64,000 nt of DNA from Micromonospora sp. HM5-17. GTDB taxonomy: Bacteria; Actinomycetota; Actinomycetes; Mycobacteriales; Micromonosporaceae. The notes beneath the pieces were generated by a model that saw nothing but the letters and a program-made list of their open reading frames with translations, ran no database searches and was not told the origin of the DNA. Below are positions 51,058 to 59,856 of the stretch, piece by piece (position 1 is the stretch's first letter; each line of letters opens with the position of its first letter). The position numbers were made by a program, and so were the translations under genes. Location of the stretch: positions 868,001 through 932,000 of the forward strand of contig NZ_RJWA01000001.1 of the NCBI RefSeq assembly GCF_003762835.1, given 5' to 3'.

Positions 51058-53427
51058 ATGACAAGTCCGTCGATGTCGGTTTCCGTCGTGGACCGCGCGT
51101 CCGACGTCACCGAGCTCGACGAGCTGGCCCAGTTGCTGCGCCACCTGCGGCGCCGCCAGGCGCGGCAGCGGGGCCGGGCCGAACTCACCTACCGGGAGAT
51201 CGCCGCCCGGACCGGCTGGTCGATCGGCATCATCGCCGGCTACTTCGGGGGCCGGACGCTGCCGCCGACCGACCGGTTCGACGTGCTGGTCGCGCTCCTC
51301 GACGCGACCCCCGCCGAGCGCGGGGCCCTGGCCACCGCCCGCGACCGGGTGCAGGAGAACCGGCGCCGGCTGGAGGTCGCACCGCCCTCCGGCGTCCCCG
51401 ACTGGCCGGTGCCCCGGCAGCTCCCGGCCGACAGCGTCCGCTTCGTCGGGCGAAGCGCCCAGGTCGCCGAGCTGGACGCGCTGCTGCGATCCGACGGAGC
51501 CGCCCCGGGCGGCGTGGTGGTCGTCCTCTCCGGCACCGCCGGGATCGGCAAGACGGCGCTGGCGGTGCACTGGGCGCACCGGGTCGCCGCGCACTTTCCG
51601 GACGGCCAGTTGCACGTCAACCTCCAGGGGTACGCCCCGGACGGTGCGCCGCTGGATCCGGCCCGGGTGGTCCGCGGGTTCCTCGACGCGTTCGGCGTGG
51701 CGGCCGAGCGGGTTCCGGTCGGCGTACCGGCACAGGTCGGTCTCTACCGCAGCCTGCTGGCCGGGCGGCGGGTTCTGGTCGTGCTCGACAACGCCCGCGA
51801 CGCGGAGCAGGTCCGTCCGCTGCTACCCGGATCGCCGACCTGCCTGACCGTGGTCACCAGCCGTGACGAACTGTCCAGTCTGGTCGTCGAGGGGGCACAC
51901 CGGCTGGCCCTCGACCTCCTACCGGCCGAGGAGGCCCGCCATTTGTTGGTCCGGCGGCTCGGGGCGGGCCGGGTCGCGGCCGAACCGGAGACCGTGGCCG
52001 AGGTCGTCCGTCGCTGTGCCGGGCTGCCCCTGGCGCTGGCCATCGTGGCCGCGCGCGCGAGCGCCCGTCCCAGGTTTCCGCTCGCCACCCTCGCCGGCGA
52101 GCTGCGGCAGGCCCGGGACAGCCTCGATCCGTTCGCCGCCGGGGACGGCACGGCCGACGCCCGGGTCGCCTTCTCCTGCTCGTACCGCTGGCTCAGCCCG
52201 GCCGCCGCCACCCTGTTCCGGCGCCTCGGCGCCCACCCCGGGCCGGAGCTGACGGCCCCGGCGGCGGCCAGCCTGGTCGGGGTGGCCCCCGCCGAGGTCC
52301 GTCCGGCGCTGGCCGAACTGACCCGGGCACACCTGCTCGATGAACCCGCCCCGGGCCGCTTCGCCAGCCACGACCTGCTCCGGGCCTTCGCCGCCGAGCA
52401 GGCGTACCGCATGGACCCGGCGGACGACCGGCGAGCCGCGGCCCGCCGGTGCCTGGACCACTACCTGCACACCGCGTACGCCGCGGCGATGCTGCTGTAT
52501 CCGTACCGGGACCCGATCACCCTGGTCCCGGCGAGCCCCGGGGTCACCCCGGAGCGGTTGGCCGACCGCGGCCGGGCCCGCGCCTGGTTCGAGGCGGAGC
52601 AGGTGGTTCTGCTGGCGGCGGTCCGGCAGGCCGCCGACACCGGATTTGCCGAGCACAGCTGGCAACTGACCTGGGCGCTCGGTGACTTTCTCGACTGGCG
52701 GGGCCAGTGGCACGATCTGCTCGCGGTGCACCGGATCGCGCTCCGGGCGGCGAGCCGACTGTCCGACCCGACCGGGCAGGCCCACATCCGCCGAGGGCTC
52801 GCCCGGGCCTACATCCGGCTCGGCCGGCTGAGACCGGCCCGCACCCACCTGGACCGGGCGATCGAGCTGTCCCGGCTGGTCGGTGACAACGCCACCGAGG
52901 CGGCCAGCCACCTCAACCTCTCCCTGTTGCTGGAGCACCAGGGCCGGCTCGACGAGGCGCTGCGCCACTCGCAGCGGGCGTACGGGCTGTTCCGAGCCGC
53001 GGCGCACCTGGCCGGGCAGGCGAGGTCACTCAACGCGGTGGGCTGGTACCACTGTCTGCTGGGCGACCACGCGCAGGCCCTGGCCTGTTGTCGCCGGGCG
53101 CTCGCGTTACAGACCCGAATCGGCAGCCGGAACGACCTGGCGTCCACGATGGACACGCTGGGCTACGCCCAGGACAAGCTCGGCCGGCACCGCGAGGCCG
53201 TGGCCTCGTACCGGCAGGCCGTGGCGCTGTACCGGGAGACCGGTGACCGGTACCACGAGGCGGACACCCTCGTCCACCTCGGCGAGGCCCACCAGGCGCT
53301 GGGCGAGCGGGGGCCAGCCTCCGACGCCTGGCGTCGGGCCATCGAGATCCTCGCCGAGCTGCGGCATCCCGCCGCCGACGGGCTGCGGCGGCGGGCCGAG
53401 GCGGCGGGCCAGGCCGTCCGGGACTGA
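51058..53427 (+). CDS. STAND regulator: helix-turn-helix, NB-ARC ATPase, TPR
   Basis: A 789-residue regulator. Residues 15-75 are a helix-turn-helix-like start (LTYREIAARTGWSIGIIAGYFGGRTLPPTDRFDVLVALL in pieces). An NB-ARC/STAND ATPase follows: SGTAGIGKTALAVHWAHRV (Walker A at about 159-166), RVLVVLDNARDAEQVRPLLPG, LALDLLPAEEARHLL. The C-terminal 300 residues are TPRs (HLDRAIELSRLVGDNATEAASHLNLSLLLEHQGRLDEAL). It probably oligomerises on a signal and controls neighbouring genes. No BTAD domain, unlike the AfsR-like gene at 46001. A 33-nt tandem repeat begins at its stop codon. Confidence 0.85.
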   Translation: MTSPSMSVSVVDRASDVTELDELAQLLRHLRRRQARQRGRAELTYREIAARTGWSIGIIAGYFGGRTLPPTDRFDVLVALLDATPAERGALATARDRVQENRRRLEVAPPSGVPDWPVPRQLPADSVRFVGRSAQVAELDALLRSDGAAPGGVVVVLSGTAGIGKTALAVHWAHRVAAHFPDGQLHVNLQGYAPDGAPLDPARVVRGFLDAFGVAAERVPVGVPAQVGLYRSLLAGRRVLVVLDNARDAEQVRPLLPGSPTCLTVVTSRDELSSLVVEGAHRLALDLLPAEEARHLLVRRLGAGRVAAEPETVAEVVRRCAGLPLALAIVAARASARPRFPLATLAGELRQARDSLDPFAAGDGTADARVAFSCSYRWLSPAAATLFRRLGAHPGPELTAPAAASLVGVAPAEVRPALAELTRAHLLDEPAPGRFASHDLLRAFAAEQAYRMDPADDRRAAARRCLDHYLHTAYAAAMLLYPYRDPITLVPASPGVTPERLADRGRARAWFEAEQVVLLAAVRQAADTGFAEHSWQLTWALGDFLDWRGQWHDLLAVHRIALRAASRLSDPTGQAHIRRGLARAYIRLGRLRPARTHLDRAIELSRLVGDNATEAASHLNLSLLLEHQGRLDEALRHSQRAYGLFRAAAHLAGQARSLNAVGWYHCLLGDHAQALACCRRALALQTRIGSRNDLASTMDTLGYAQDKLGRHREAVASYRQAVALYRETGDRYHEADTLVHLGEAHQALGERGPASDAWRRAIEILAELRHPAADGLRRRAEAAGQAVRD

Positions 53428-53524
53428 GCCGCGACCCAGCGGCCGGGCGTGACGAACCGAGCCGCGCTCCGAGGCCGGGTCGTGGCGGACCGAACCGCGT
53501 CCCGGAGCCGGGCGGAAGCGTCGT
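53426..53524. repeat. 33-nt imperfect tandem repeat (3 units)
   Basis: Units at 53426-53458, 53459-53491 and 53492-53524 start gagccgcgacccagcggccg, gagccgcgctccgaggccgg and gaaccgcgtcccggagccgg. The first includes the last two bases of the preceding stop codon. Confidence 0.8.
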
Positions 53525-53534
53525 ACCAGGCCGC

Positions 53535-53547
53535 TAGGGTCGGCGGG
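53535..53547 (+). promoter_or_regulatory. -10 element of a leaderless transcript
   Basis: TAGGGT (53535-53540) lies 6 nt before the GTG at 53547; no ribosome binding site is present. Confidence 0.5.
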
Positions 53548-54269
53548 TGAACCGTACCGACCGGCTCTACGCCCTGGTGGAGGAGTTGCGCGCGGTCGCG
53601 CCGCGACCGCGCAGCGCGCGCTGGCTCGCCGAGCGGTTCGAGGTCGACGCGCGCACCATCCGCCGGGACATCGGCGCCCTCCAGGAGTCCGGTGTCCCGA
53701 TCTACGCGGAGCGGGGCCGGCGCGGTGGCTACGTGCTCGACCGCGCCTACACCCTGCCACCGGTCAACATCACGCCCCGCGAGGCCATCGCCGCCGCGGT
53801 CGCCCTGGAGACGATGGCCGACACCCCGTTCCTCGACGACGCCCGGTCCGCGCTCTGCAAGATCCTTGCCGTCATGTCACCGTCCGACGTGGAGGCTGCC
53901 CGGCAGGTGGCGGACCGGATCCACCTGGCGGCCCCGCCCCGGTCGTCGCTGCCGGCCCGGCAGGTCCTGCGGACCGCGGGCGACGCGGTGGTGCGCCGGA
54001 CCGTCCTGGCGATCGAGTACGTCGACCGCCACGGCCGGACGTCGCGCCGGCACATCGAGCCGGTGGAACTGCTCGGCGCCGGCCAGCAGTGGTACCTCGT
54101 CGGCTGGTGTCGGCTCCGGCAGGAGGTACGCGGCTTTCGGCTCGACCGGATGCGGCGGGCGGCCCCGACCGACGAGGTCGCCCCGCCCCGGTCGGTCGGC
54201 GCCGCCTGGCGGAGCCGGTTCGACCAGCCGACCGTGCCGCTGAGCCTGCCCGGGATGGCCGGGTCGTAG
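53547..54269 (+). CDS. YafY/WYL-domain transcriptional regulator
   Basis: A 240-residue regulator. The N-terminal winged helix (NRTDRLYALVEELRAV, SARWLAERFEVDARTIRRDIGALQESG) is followed by VPIYAERGRRGGYVL, a linker region, and a WYL domain (about 137-210: VLAIEYVDRHGRTSRRHIEPVELLG, QWYLVGWCRLRQEVRGFRLDRM). WYL domains sense nucleic-acid or nucleotide ligands. The GTG start is placed 6 nt behind a -10 element. The downstream SnoaL-like gene is a likely target: YafY-type regulators often sit beside such genes. Confidence 0.9.
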   Translation: MNRTDRLYALVEELRAVAPRPRSARWLAERFEVDARTIRRDIGALQESGVPIYAERGRRGGYVLDRAYTLPPVNITPREAIAAAVALETMADTPFLDDARSALCKILAVMSPSDVEAARQVADRIHLAAPPRSSLPARQVLRTAGDAVVRRTVLAIEYVDRHGRTSRRHIEPVELLGAGQQWYLVGWCRLRQEVRGFRLDRMRRAAPTDEVAPPRSVGAAWRSRFDQPTVPLSLPGMAGS

Positions 54270-54416
54270 CGCGCTGGTCAGCCAACGTCGTGCGGAAAAG
54301 CGGACAGGGCGGTGCCGCGGTCCCGGTCGAGAATGGTTCCCGACGGCGTTCGGCGCGACCAGCGCGAACGACCCGGTGACCCTGCCGGCCACTCGCCACG
54401 GGGAGGAAGTCTCGCC

Positions 54417-54869
54417 ATGACCATCAATACCAACCACAGCCCGGTCCTGGTCGCCGTCGACCCCCGGCCGAGGCTCTGGGCGAACTGGATGGCCCTGCGC
54501 AACGGCGACCTGTCGCTCGTCGAGGAGGTCGTCGCGCCGGACCTGGCCGTCCACCTCCCACTGGCCGACGGCAATCCGGTCCGGCTGCGGGGACGGGCGG
54601 AGTTCGCCTCGTGGGTCTCGGCGCTGCACGCCGCCCACCCGGGTCTGCGGTTCACCGTCGAGGTCGGCCCGATCATCGGGCCGGACCTGATCGCCGGCCG
54701 CTGGACCTGCGTCGGGTTCCTCCGCCCCGGCGGGTACGGGCCGGGTCCGGTCGACGCCGTCGCCGGCGTCGACATCATCCGGATCGACGGAGAGCGGATC
54801 GTCGAGTGCTGGAGCCACGACGACGCCCGCGCCGGGCTCGACCGTCCGGTGGCGTGCGCCGCCGCGTAG
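54417..54869 (+). CDS. SnoaL/NTF2-like polyketide-cyclase-fold protein
   Basis: A 150-residue protein. LWANWMALRNGDLSLVEEVVAPDLAVHLP, GRAEFASWVSALHAAHPGLRFTVEVGP and WTCVGFLRPG...GVDIIRIDGERIVECWSHDD show the SnoaL-like fold used by small isomerases, cyclases and binding proteins. ATG 54417 is preceded by GGAGG 10 nt upstream. It follows the YafY/WYL regulator on the same strand. No catalytic assignment is possible. Confidence 0.8.
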   Translation: MTINTNHSPVLVAVDPRPRLWANWMALRNGDLSLVEEVVAPDLAVHLPLADGNPVRLRGRAEFASWVSALHAAHPGLRFTVEVGPIIGPDLIAGRWTCVGFLRPGGYGPGPVDAVAGVDIIRIDGERIVECWSHDDARAGLDRPVACAAA

Positions 54870-54904
54870 CCGTCCGGCCGGGCCGGCTGCCAGCCCGGCC
54901 GGAA

Positions 54905-54943
54905 GCCAGTCGCCGCCCGGAGCGGGACCGGGCGGCGACTGGC
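54905..54943 (+). terminator. perfect 16-bp hairpin after the SnoaL-like gene
   Basis: GCCAGTCGCCGCCCGG (54905-54920), 7-nt loop, exact complement at 54928-54943, 36 nt behind the stop codon. Confidence 0.7.
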
Positions 54944-55060
54944 GGCCCGTCGGTCTGTTCCGGTCGCCGGGGTGGTGTGCCGGCCCCGACGATCGCGGCG
55001 TACCGGCGGCTCGGGAGCCCCGGATCCGGATGGGTGACGATCGGCAGCGGGTCGTCCAGC

Positions 55061-55093
55061 GCCACGGTCACCGTCAGGGACGGCGACCGTGGC
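55061..55093 (-). terminator. hairpin abutting the stop of the 55095 gene
   Basis: GCCACGGTCACCGTC (55061-55075) pairs with 55079-55093 at 14 of 15 positions around a 3-nt loop; one base separates it from the minus-strand stop codon. Confidence 0.6.
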
Positions 55094-55094
55094 C

Positions 55095-56678
55095 TCAGCC
55101 GGTGCGCCGGGCGACCAGGACGGCGTCGCGGTAGGTGCTGTCCCGGCCCTCCGAATCGACCTTCGCCCGGGGCCGGGTCTCGGCGACGAGCACCCGCCAC
55201 CGCGCCGGGTCGAGGCAGGCGGCCACCTCCTCGGCGGTGAACATCAGCTCCGGGAAGTGCATCCGGTGCGACGTCATCCACAGGTCGGAGGGGTCGTGGC
55301 CGACGACCAGCAGCGTGCCGCCCGGCGCCACCGCGGCGGCCAGCCGGGCGAACAACGCCCGCCGCGCATCCCCGGGCAGGTGCAGGTACTGCGACGACAC
55401 CAGGTCGTACGCCTCCTCGGCGAGCGGATGCTCCCGGAGGTCGGCCCGGAGCCACTCGATCCGGCTCGCGACCTCCGCCCCGACCTCCTCGGCGTGGGCC
55501 GCGCCCCGGGCCAGCGCGGTCGCGGAGACGTCGACGGCGGTCACCCGCCAGCCCCGCTCGGCGAGCCAGATCGCGTCGGCGCCCTCGCCGCTGCCGACGT
55601 CGAGTGCCCGGCCGGGGGTCAGCCCGGCCGCCTCGGCCACCAGTTGGGGATTCGGATTCCCGCTCCAGACCGCGGGCTGGGACCGGTAGCGTTCCTCCCA
55701 GGCGGCCTCGTCGAGCAGGGTCTGCATCTGGCGGCGGTGCTCCACGACGGCGTCCCGGGTGTCGGCGGCGACCAGGTCCGCGTTGATCGCCGCGGCGGCG
55801 GTCAGCCCGGACGCCGCGGCGGTGAGCACCTGGGCGCGGACGTCCGCCACGTTGCCGGCCACCCAGACCCCGGGTACCGCGGTCGCCCCGTTCGGGTCGG
55901 CGGGCACCTGGCTGCCGATGACGTGGCCACCGACCTCGACGTCGACCGGCTTCAGCCCGAGCTGCTTCAGCAGCGTCGAGCGGGCGGTGAGCCGCGACAC
56001 GACGACGATCACGTCGAGCGGGACGACCTCGCCCGAGGCGAGCCGGACCCCGGTCAGGGTGTCGTTGGCGACCTCGACGGCGGCGGCCGGTCCGGGCACG
56101 ACGGCGATGCCGCGGGCGGCGAGCCGTTCCGCCTCCTCGTCCGTCGGGCGCGGTACGCCGTGCAGCAGGAGCAGGACGTTGGGGCTCCACTGCCGCCACA
56201 GTTCCGCCTGTTGCAGGGCGAACGGGCTGGTGGCCAGGACCCCGACTCGCCGGTCCCGGACCTCCCATCCGTGGCAGTACGGGCAGTGCAGCACGCCGCG
56301 CCCCCACCACTCGGCCAACCCCGGCAGGTCGGGCAGCTCGTCGACGAGTCCGGTGGCCACCAGCAGCCGGCGGGCCCGGACGCGCCGCCGGTCATCCAGG
56401 ACGACCACGAAGCCGTCGTCCTCGCGGGTCGCGCCCTCGACCCGGGCGGTGACGAACTCACCGCCGTACCGGGACACCTCCGCACGCCCGATCTCCAGCA
56501 GCTCGGTCGGGGACGTGCATTCCCGGGTCAGGAAGTTGTGTACGTGCCCGGCGCGGGCGTTGCGGGGCTCGCCGGCGTCGACCACCAGCACCGATCGGCG
56601 GGCCCGGGCCAGCGTGAGTGCTCCGGCGAGTCCGGCGGCTCCGCCGCCGACCACGACCGCGTCGTACGTCTCGTTCAT
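55095..56678 (-). CDS. thioredoxin-reductase-like oxidoreductase fused to SAM methyltransferase
   Basis: A 527-residue fusion. Residues 1-310 are a flavoprotein of the thioredoxin-reductase type: AVVVGGGAAGLAGALTLARA, LHCPYCHGWEV with redox pair Cys132/Cys135, and VWVAGNVADVRAQVLTAAASG. Residues 325-527 are a class I methyltransferase with motif I ALDVGSGEGADAIWLAERGW and SSQYLHLPGDARRALFARL, similar to TehB-like enzymes. It might detoxify or modify thiols or metalloid compounds by reduction and methylation; this is inference. ATG 56678 has GAGGT upstream. It diverges from an XRE-cupin regulator whose ATG is 73 nt away. Confidence 0.87.
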   Translation of the reverse strand: MNETYDAVVVGGGAAGLAGALTLARARRSVLVVDAGEPRNARAGHVHNFLTRECTSPTELLEIGRAEVSRYGGEFVTARVEGATREDDGFVVVLDDRRRVRARRLLVATGLVDELPDLPGLAEWWGRGVLHCPYCHGWEVRDRRVGVLATSPFALQQAELWRQWSPNVLLLLHGVPRPTDEEAERLAARGIAVVPGPAAAVEVANDTLTGVRLASGEVVPLDVIVVVSRLTARSTLLKQLGLKPVDVEVGGHVIGSQVPADPNGATAVPGVWVAGNVADVRAQVLTAAASGLTAAAAINADLVAADTRDAVVEHRRQMQTLLDEAAWEERYRSQPAVWSGNPNPQLVAEAAGLTPGRALDVGSGEGADAIWLAERGWRVTAVDVSATALARGAAHAEEVGAEVASRIEWLRADLREHPLAEEAYDLVSSQYLHLPGDARRALFARLAAAVAPGGTLLVVGHDPSDLWMTSHRMHFPELMFTAEEVAACLDPARWRVLVAETRPRAKVDSEGRDSTYRDAVLVARRTG

Positions 56679-56738
56679 CCGTACCTCTCTCGCTCGACGC
56701 TGCGCCCAAGGTGCGGCGACGTCTGCCGCTCCGACAAG

Positions 56739-56752
56739 TAACGTTGCCGTTA
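56739..56752 (+). promoter_or_regulatory. -10 element of a leaderless transcript with inverted repeat
   Basis: TAACGT (56739-56744) lies 7 nt before ATG 56752 without a ribosome binding site. TAACG-TTGC-CGTTA (56739-56752) forms a small inverted repeat over the start point, suggesting autoregulation. Confidence 0.5.
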
Positions 56753-57354
56753 TGGCAAAAGACGAGCTGGCGGGCGTCGACTTCTCCGGGGTGTTGGCCG
56801 CGGTGGGCCCGCGTCTGCGGGCGCTGCGCACACAGCGGGGTATGACGCTGGCGCAGCTCGCCGAGGTCACCGGCATCTCGGTCAGTACCCTGTCCCGTCT
56901 CGAGTCGGGCGGGCGCAAGCCGACCCTCGAACTGTTGCTGCCGCTGGCCCGGGCGTACCGGGTGGCGCTCGACGAGCTGGTGGGCGCGCCCGTCACCGGG
57001 GATCCCCGGGTGCACGCCCGCCCGATCGTCCGGCGCGGGACCACGTTCGTTCCGCTGACCCGCCATCCCGTCGGTCTCCAGGCGTTCAAGCAGATCCTCC
57101 CGCCGAACACCCCCACCGGCGAGCTGCGGCAGAAGACCCACGAGGGCTACGAGTGGCTGTACGTCCTCTCCGGCCGCCTGCGTCTGTGGCTCGGCGAGCA
57201 CGACCTCGTGCTGACCCCGGGCGAGGCCGCCGAGTTCGACACCCGCGTCCCGCACTGCGTGGCCAATCCTGGGCCGGACACCGCCGAGCTCCTCATCCTC
57301 TTCGGGCCGCAGGGCGAACGGCTGCACGTCCGGGCCCGGCCCACGAAGCGCTGA
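56752..57354 (+). CDS. XRE-family regulator with cupin domain
   Basis: A 200-residue regulator. Residues 17-75 are the helix-turn-helix (LRALRTQRGMTLAQLAEVTGISVSTLSRLESGGRKPTL). Residues 95-195 are a cupin barrel (KTHEGYEWLYVLSGRLRLWLGEHDLVLTPGEAAEF, RVPHCVANPG) that would bind a small ligand or metal. It is divergent from the reductase-methyltransferase gene and very probably controls it. ATG 56752 looks leaderless. Its last codons (ACG AAG CGC TGA) are part of a tandem repeat. Confidence 0.9.
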   Translation: MAKDELAGVDFSGVLAAVGPRLRALRTQRGMTLAQLAEVTGISVSTLSRLESGGRKPTLELLLPLARAYRVALDELVGAPVTGDPRVHARPIVRRGTTFVPLTRHPVGLQAFKQILPPNTPTGELRQKTHEGYEWLYVLSGRLRLWLGEHDLVLTPGEAAEFDTRVPHCVANPGPDTAELLILFGPQGERLHVRARPTKR

Positions 57355-57391
57355 GCAGGCCACGAAGCGCTGGGGGCCATGAAGCGCTGAG
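57342..57391. repeat. 18-19-nt tandem repeat spanning a stop codon (3 units)
   Basis: cacgaagcgctgagcaggc (57342), cacgaagcgctgggggc (57361) and catgaagcgctgagg (57379). The first copy carries the stop of the XRE-cupin gene. Confidence 0.8.
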
Positions 57392-57513
57392 GAGGGCAAC
57401 GCCACCGGCACGCCGACCGCAACGCCACCAGCCCGACCCGGCAGTCGACCGTCGGGATCGCCGGGGCGCCTCCACCGCTCCTGCGCCGGCCCGGTCCCCG
57501 GTGACCTGCCGGA

Positions 57514-58602
57514 TCACCGGCGGCTCCGGCGATGCATGGCGACGGTGTTGACCACGTTGTAGACGACCGAGGCGATCGGCACCGCGACGAACGCGCCCAC
57601 GATGCCGCCGAGCAGGGTGCCGGCGGTGACCGTGAGCAGCACCACCACGGGGTGCAGGCACACCTGGCGCCGCATGATCAGCGGCTCCAGGAGGTTTCCC
57701 TCCGTCTGCTGCACGGCGATCACCGCGGCCAGCACCAGCAGCGCCGTCACGGGACCCTTGGCGGCCAGCGCGACCAGGACCGCGATACTCCCGGCCACGG
57801 TGGCCCCGATGATCGGCACGAAGCCGCCGAGGAACGTGATCACAGCGAGCGGCAACGCGAGCGGCACCCGGAGCAGGACCAGGGCGAGTCCGATACCGAC
57901 CGCGTCGATCGCGGCGATCATCATCGTGCCCCGGGTGTACGCCCCCAGCGTCCGCCAGCCGGCCCGCCCCGCGTCGGCGGCGATCGACCGTGCCCGTTCC
58001 GGGACCCGGTTCAGGATCCACCGCCACATCGGGCGGCCGTCCTTGAGCAGGAAAAACAGCAGCACCAGGACGAGGAGGACCGCCGCGGCGGCCTCCGCGA
58101 CCGTGGCGGCCCCGGTAACCGGGTCCGGTGCGGAACGCCGTATCCCGGCGATCAGCCGCCGGGTCCACTCGTCCAACTGATCCGGGGTGACCGGCAGGGC
58201 GGAGACCAGGAAGTCCCGGGTCCGGTTCAGACCCTGGTCGAGTTGCCGCGCCAGGTCGGAGAACTGGGTGGCGGAGAGCCGCCATACCAGTACGAGGGCG
58301 CCGACCAGCACCCCGAGCAGGAGCAGGACGGTGGTGAGCGCGGCGAGTGCGGGCGGGAAGCGGCGTCGCCGCAGTCGGCTGGCCACCGGGTCCAGCAGCC
58401 CGGCGAGGAAGAGGGTGGCCGCGAGTGCGATGGTCAGCGGGGCGAGCTTGACGGCGATCCACGCGAGGACGTACGCCCCGGCGGTGAGGACGAGGAGGCA
58501 GAGGCTGGCCACCACGGCCCAGCGGAGCAGCCAGGGAAGGCGGTCGAGCGGCTGACCGGGACGCGCGGGAGGCCCGTCCGACCGATCGGCCGCCCTGTCC
58601 AT
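57514..58602 (-). CDS. AI-2E family transporter-like membrane protein
   Basis: A 362-residue polytopic protein with about eight helices. LAPLTIALAATLFLAGLLDPVASRLRRRRFPPALAALTTVLLLLGVL in parts marks the N-terminus. LLFFLLKDGRPMWRWILNRVPE, YTRGTMMIAAIDAVGIGLALVLL, ITFLGGFVPIIGATVAG and GNLLEPLIMRR are the conserved core of the AI-2E/PerM family. Substrates of most members are unknown; export of signals or ions has been proposed. ATG 58602. No partner gene is apparent. Confidence 0.9.
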   Translation of the reverse strand: MDRAADRSDGPPARPGQPLDRLPWLLRWAVVASLCLLVLTAGAYVLAWIAVKLAPLTIALAATLFLAGLLDPVASRLRRRRFPPALAALTTVLLLLGVLVGALVLVWRLSATQFSDLARQLDQGLNRTRDFLVSALPVTPDQLDEWTRRLIAGIRRSAPDPVTGAATVAEAAAAVLLVLVLLFFLLKDGRPMWRWILNRVPERARSIAADAGRAGWRTLGAYTRGTMMIAAIDAVGIGLALVLLRVPLALPLAVITFLGGFVPIIGATVAGSIAVLVALAAKGPVTALLVLAAVIAVQQTEGNLLEPLIMRRQVCLHPVVVLLTVTAGTLLGGIVGAFVAVPIASVVYNVVNTVAMHRRSRR

Positions 58603-58749
58603 CTCCGCCTCCTGTCGACCCGGGTGTCCCGGTTACCCGGTGGAGGGGCCGCCGACACCTGACCCACCGGCGACCGGGGTCGGTGGCGGGACCGTTGGCG
58701 ACGGCCCTGGCCGGCGGGCGGTCGGGTCCAGGAGACGTCGGGGTACCGG

Positions 58750-59796
58750 TCAGGCGTGATCGTTGGCGGGGGGCGCGGCGTTGACCGGCAGGCGGTAGAT
58801 CCAGACCGGGTAGTCGACCGCGGAGCGTCCGCCGGCCAGGCCCGGGGTCCGGTTGAGCTGGGCCGCGGGGATCCAGAGCTGACCCGTACCGTCGAGCCAC
58901 ATCGCGTCGGCCCAGGCCAGGCGTGGGTCGCTGAGCAGCGTCTCGACCCGGCGGTCGAGGCCGACGGTCAGGATTCGCCGGTTGTCCACGTCGCTCAGGT
59001 AGATCACGCCGGCGGCGTCGATCGCGGTGCCGCCGGTGGTCGGGGTGTCCACCCAGGGCTCGACGTGGTCGGCCACCACCTCCGGCGGGACGTCCGGGTC
59101 GTCGAGGCAGCGCGTCTCGATCCGGTACAGCGGGCCCGAGGCCGGCTGGAAGTAGAGGTACTCCCCGTCCGGCGAGACCTCGAGCTGGTCGGCGTGGATC
59201 CGCAGTTCGTTGCCGTCCGGGTCGCGCAGGATCTCCCCGTCGGCCCGCATCGGGCGGCGGGCGACGGTGCTGGGGTGGCCGTCGAGGACCCGGCGGGTCT
59301 CCCCGGTCGTCAGGTCGAGCACGATCAGGCCCGGCGCGCCGGCGTCGGTCAGGTACGCCATCCGACCGTTGAACCGGACGTCGTCGACGTAGCTGCGCTC
59401 GTACAGCGCCGGGCCGAGGTCGTACTCCCGGACCACGGCCGCGGCGCGGGTGTCGACGACGATCAGCCGCGGCCCCCCGGGGACCACCGGCAGCCCGAAC
59501 CCGGGGGTGCCGGAGTCGACGATCCACAGGTTGCCGTCCGGGCCGATCCGCAGCCCGTTCACGTGCACGAACGCGCCCTGCGGGTCCGGACGGTCCCGGA
59601 CCTCGTTCCAGAGCTCGCTCGGGTACGGCACGACCCGGCCGTCGGAGACGATTTCGCCGACCTGGACGCCGGGGCCGTCCGCGGAGGGGAAGCTGACGAA
59701 GACCCGGCCGTCGCCCGTGGTGGTGACGCCCGTCCAGACCCGGTTCGCGCTGGCCACCGGGCGCAGCCGGGGATCCTCTCGGGGGCTCGCGCGCAC
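58750..59796 (-). CDS. Yellow/major-royal-jelly-like beta-propeller protein (L-dopachrome tautomerase-related)
   Basis: A 348-residue propeller protein. VWTGVTTTGDGRVFVSFPSADG, FVHVNGLRIGPDGNLWIVDSGTPGFG, SYVDDVRFNGRMAYLTDAGAPGLIVLDLTTGETRRVL and DQLEVSPDGEYLYFQPASGPLYRI (pieces) match the bacterial members of the Yellow/MRJP family. No signal peptide is visible, although relatives are often secreted. The ligand is unknown. GTG start at 59796. It lies behind the HxlR gene on the same strand but 60 nt apart. Confidence 0.8.
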   Translation of the reverse strand: MRASPREDPRLRPVASANRVWTGVTTTGDGRVFVSFPSADGPGVQVGEIVSDGRVVPYPSELWNEVRDRPDPQGAFVHVNGLRIGPDGNLWIVDSGTPGFGLPVVPGGPRLIVVDTRAAAVVREYDLGPALYERSYVDDVRFNGRMAYLTDAGAPGLIVLDLTTGETRRVLDGHPSTVARRPMRADGEILRDPDGNELRIHADQLEVSPDGEYLYFQPASGPLYRIETRCLDDPDVPPEVVADHVEPWVDTPTTGGTAIDAAGVIYLSDVDNRRILTVGLDRRVETLLSDPRLAWADAMWLDGTGQLWIPAAQLNRTPGLAGGRSAVDYPVWIYRLPVNAAPPANDHA

Positions 59797-59856
59797 GCCG
59801 CGAGCCTATCGCCGCGTGCGGGCGTAATCAGCGGATTCGAGACGTTTCCGGGTCTT

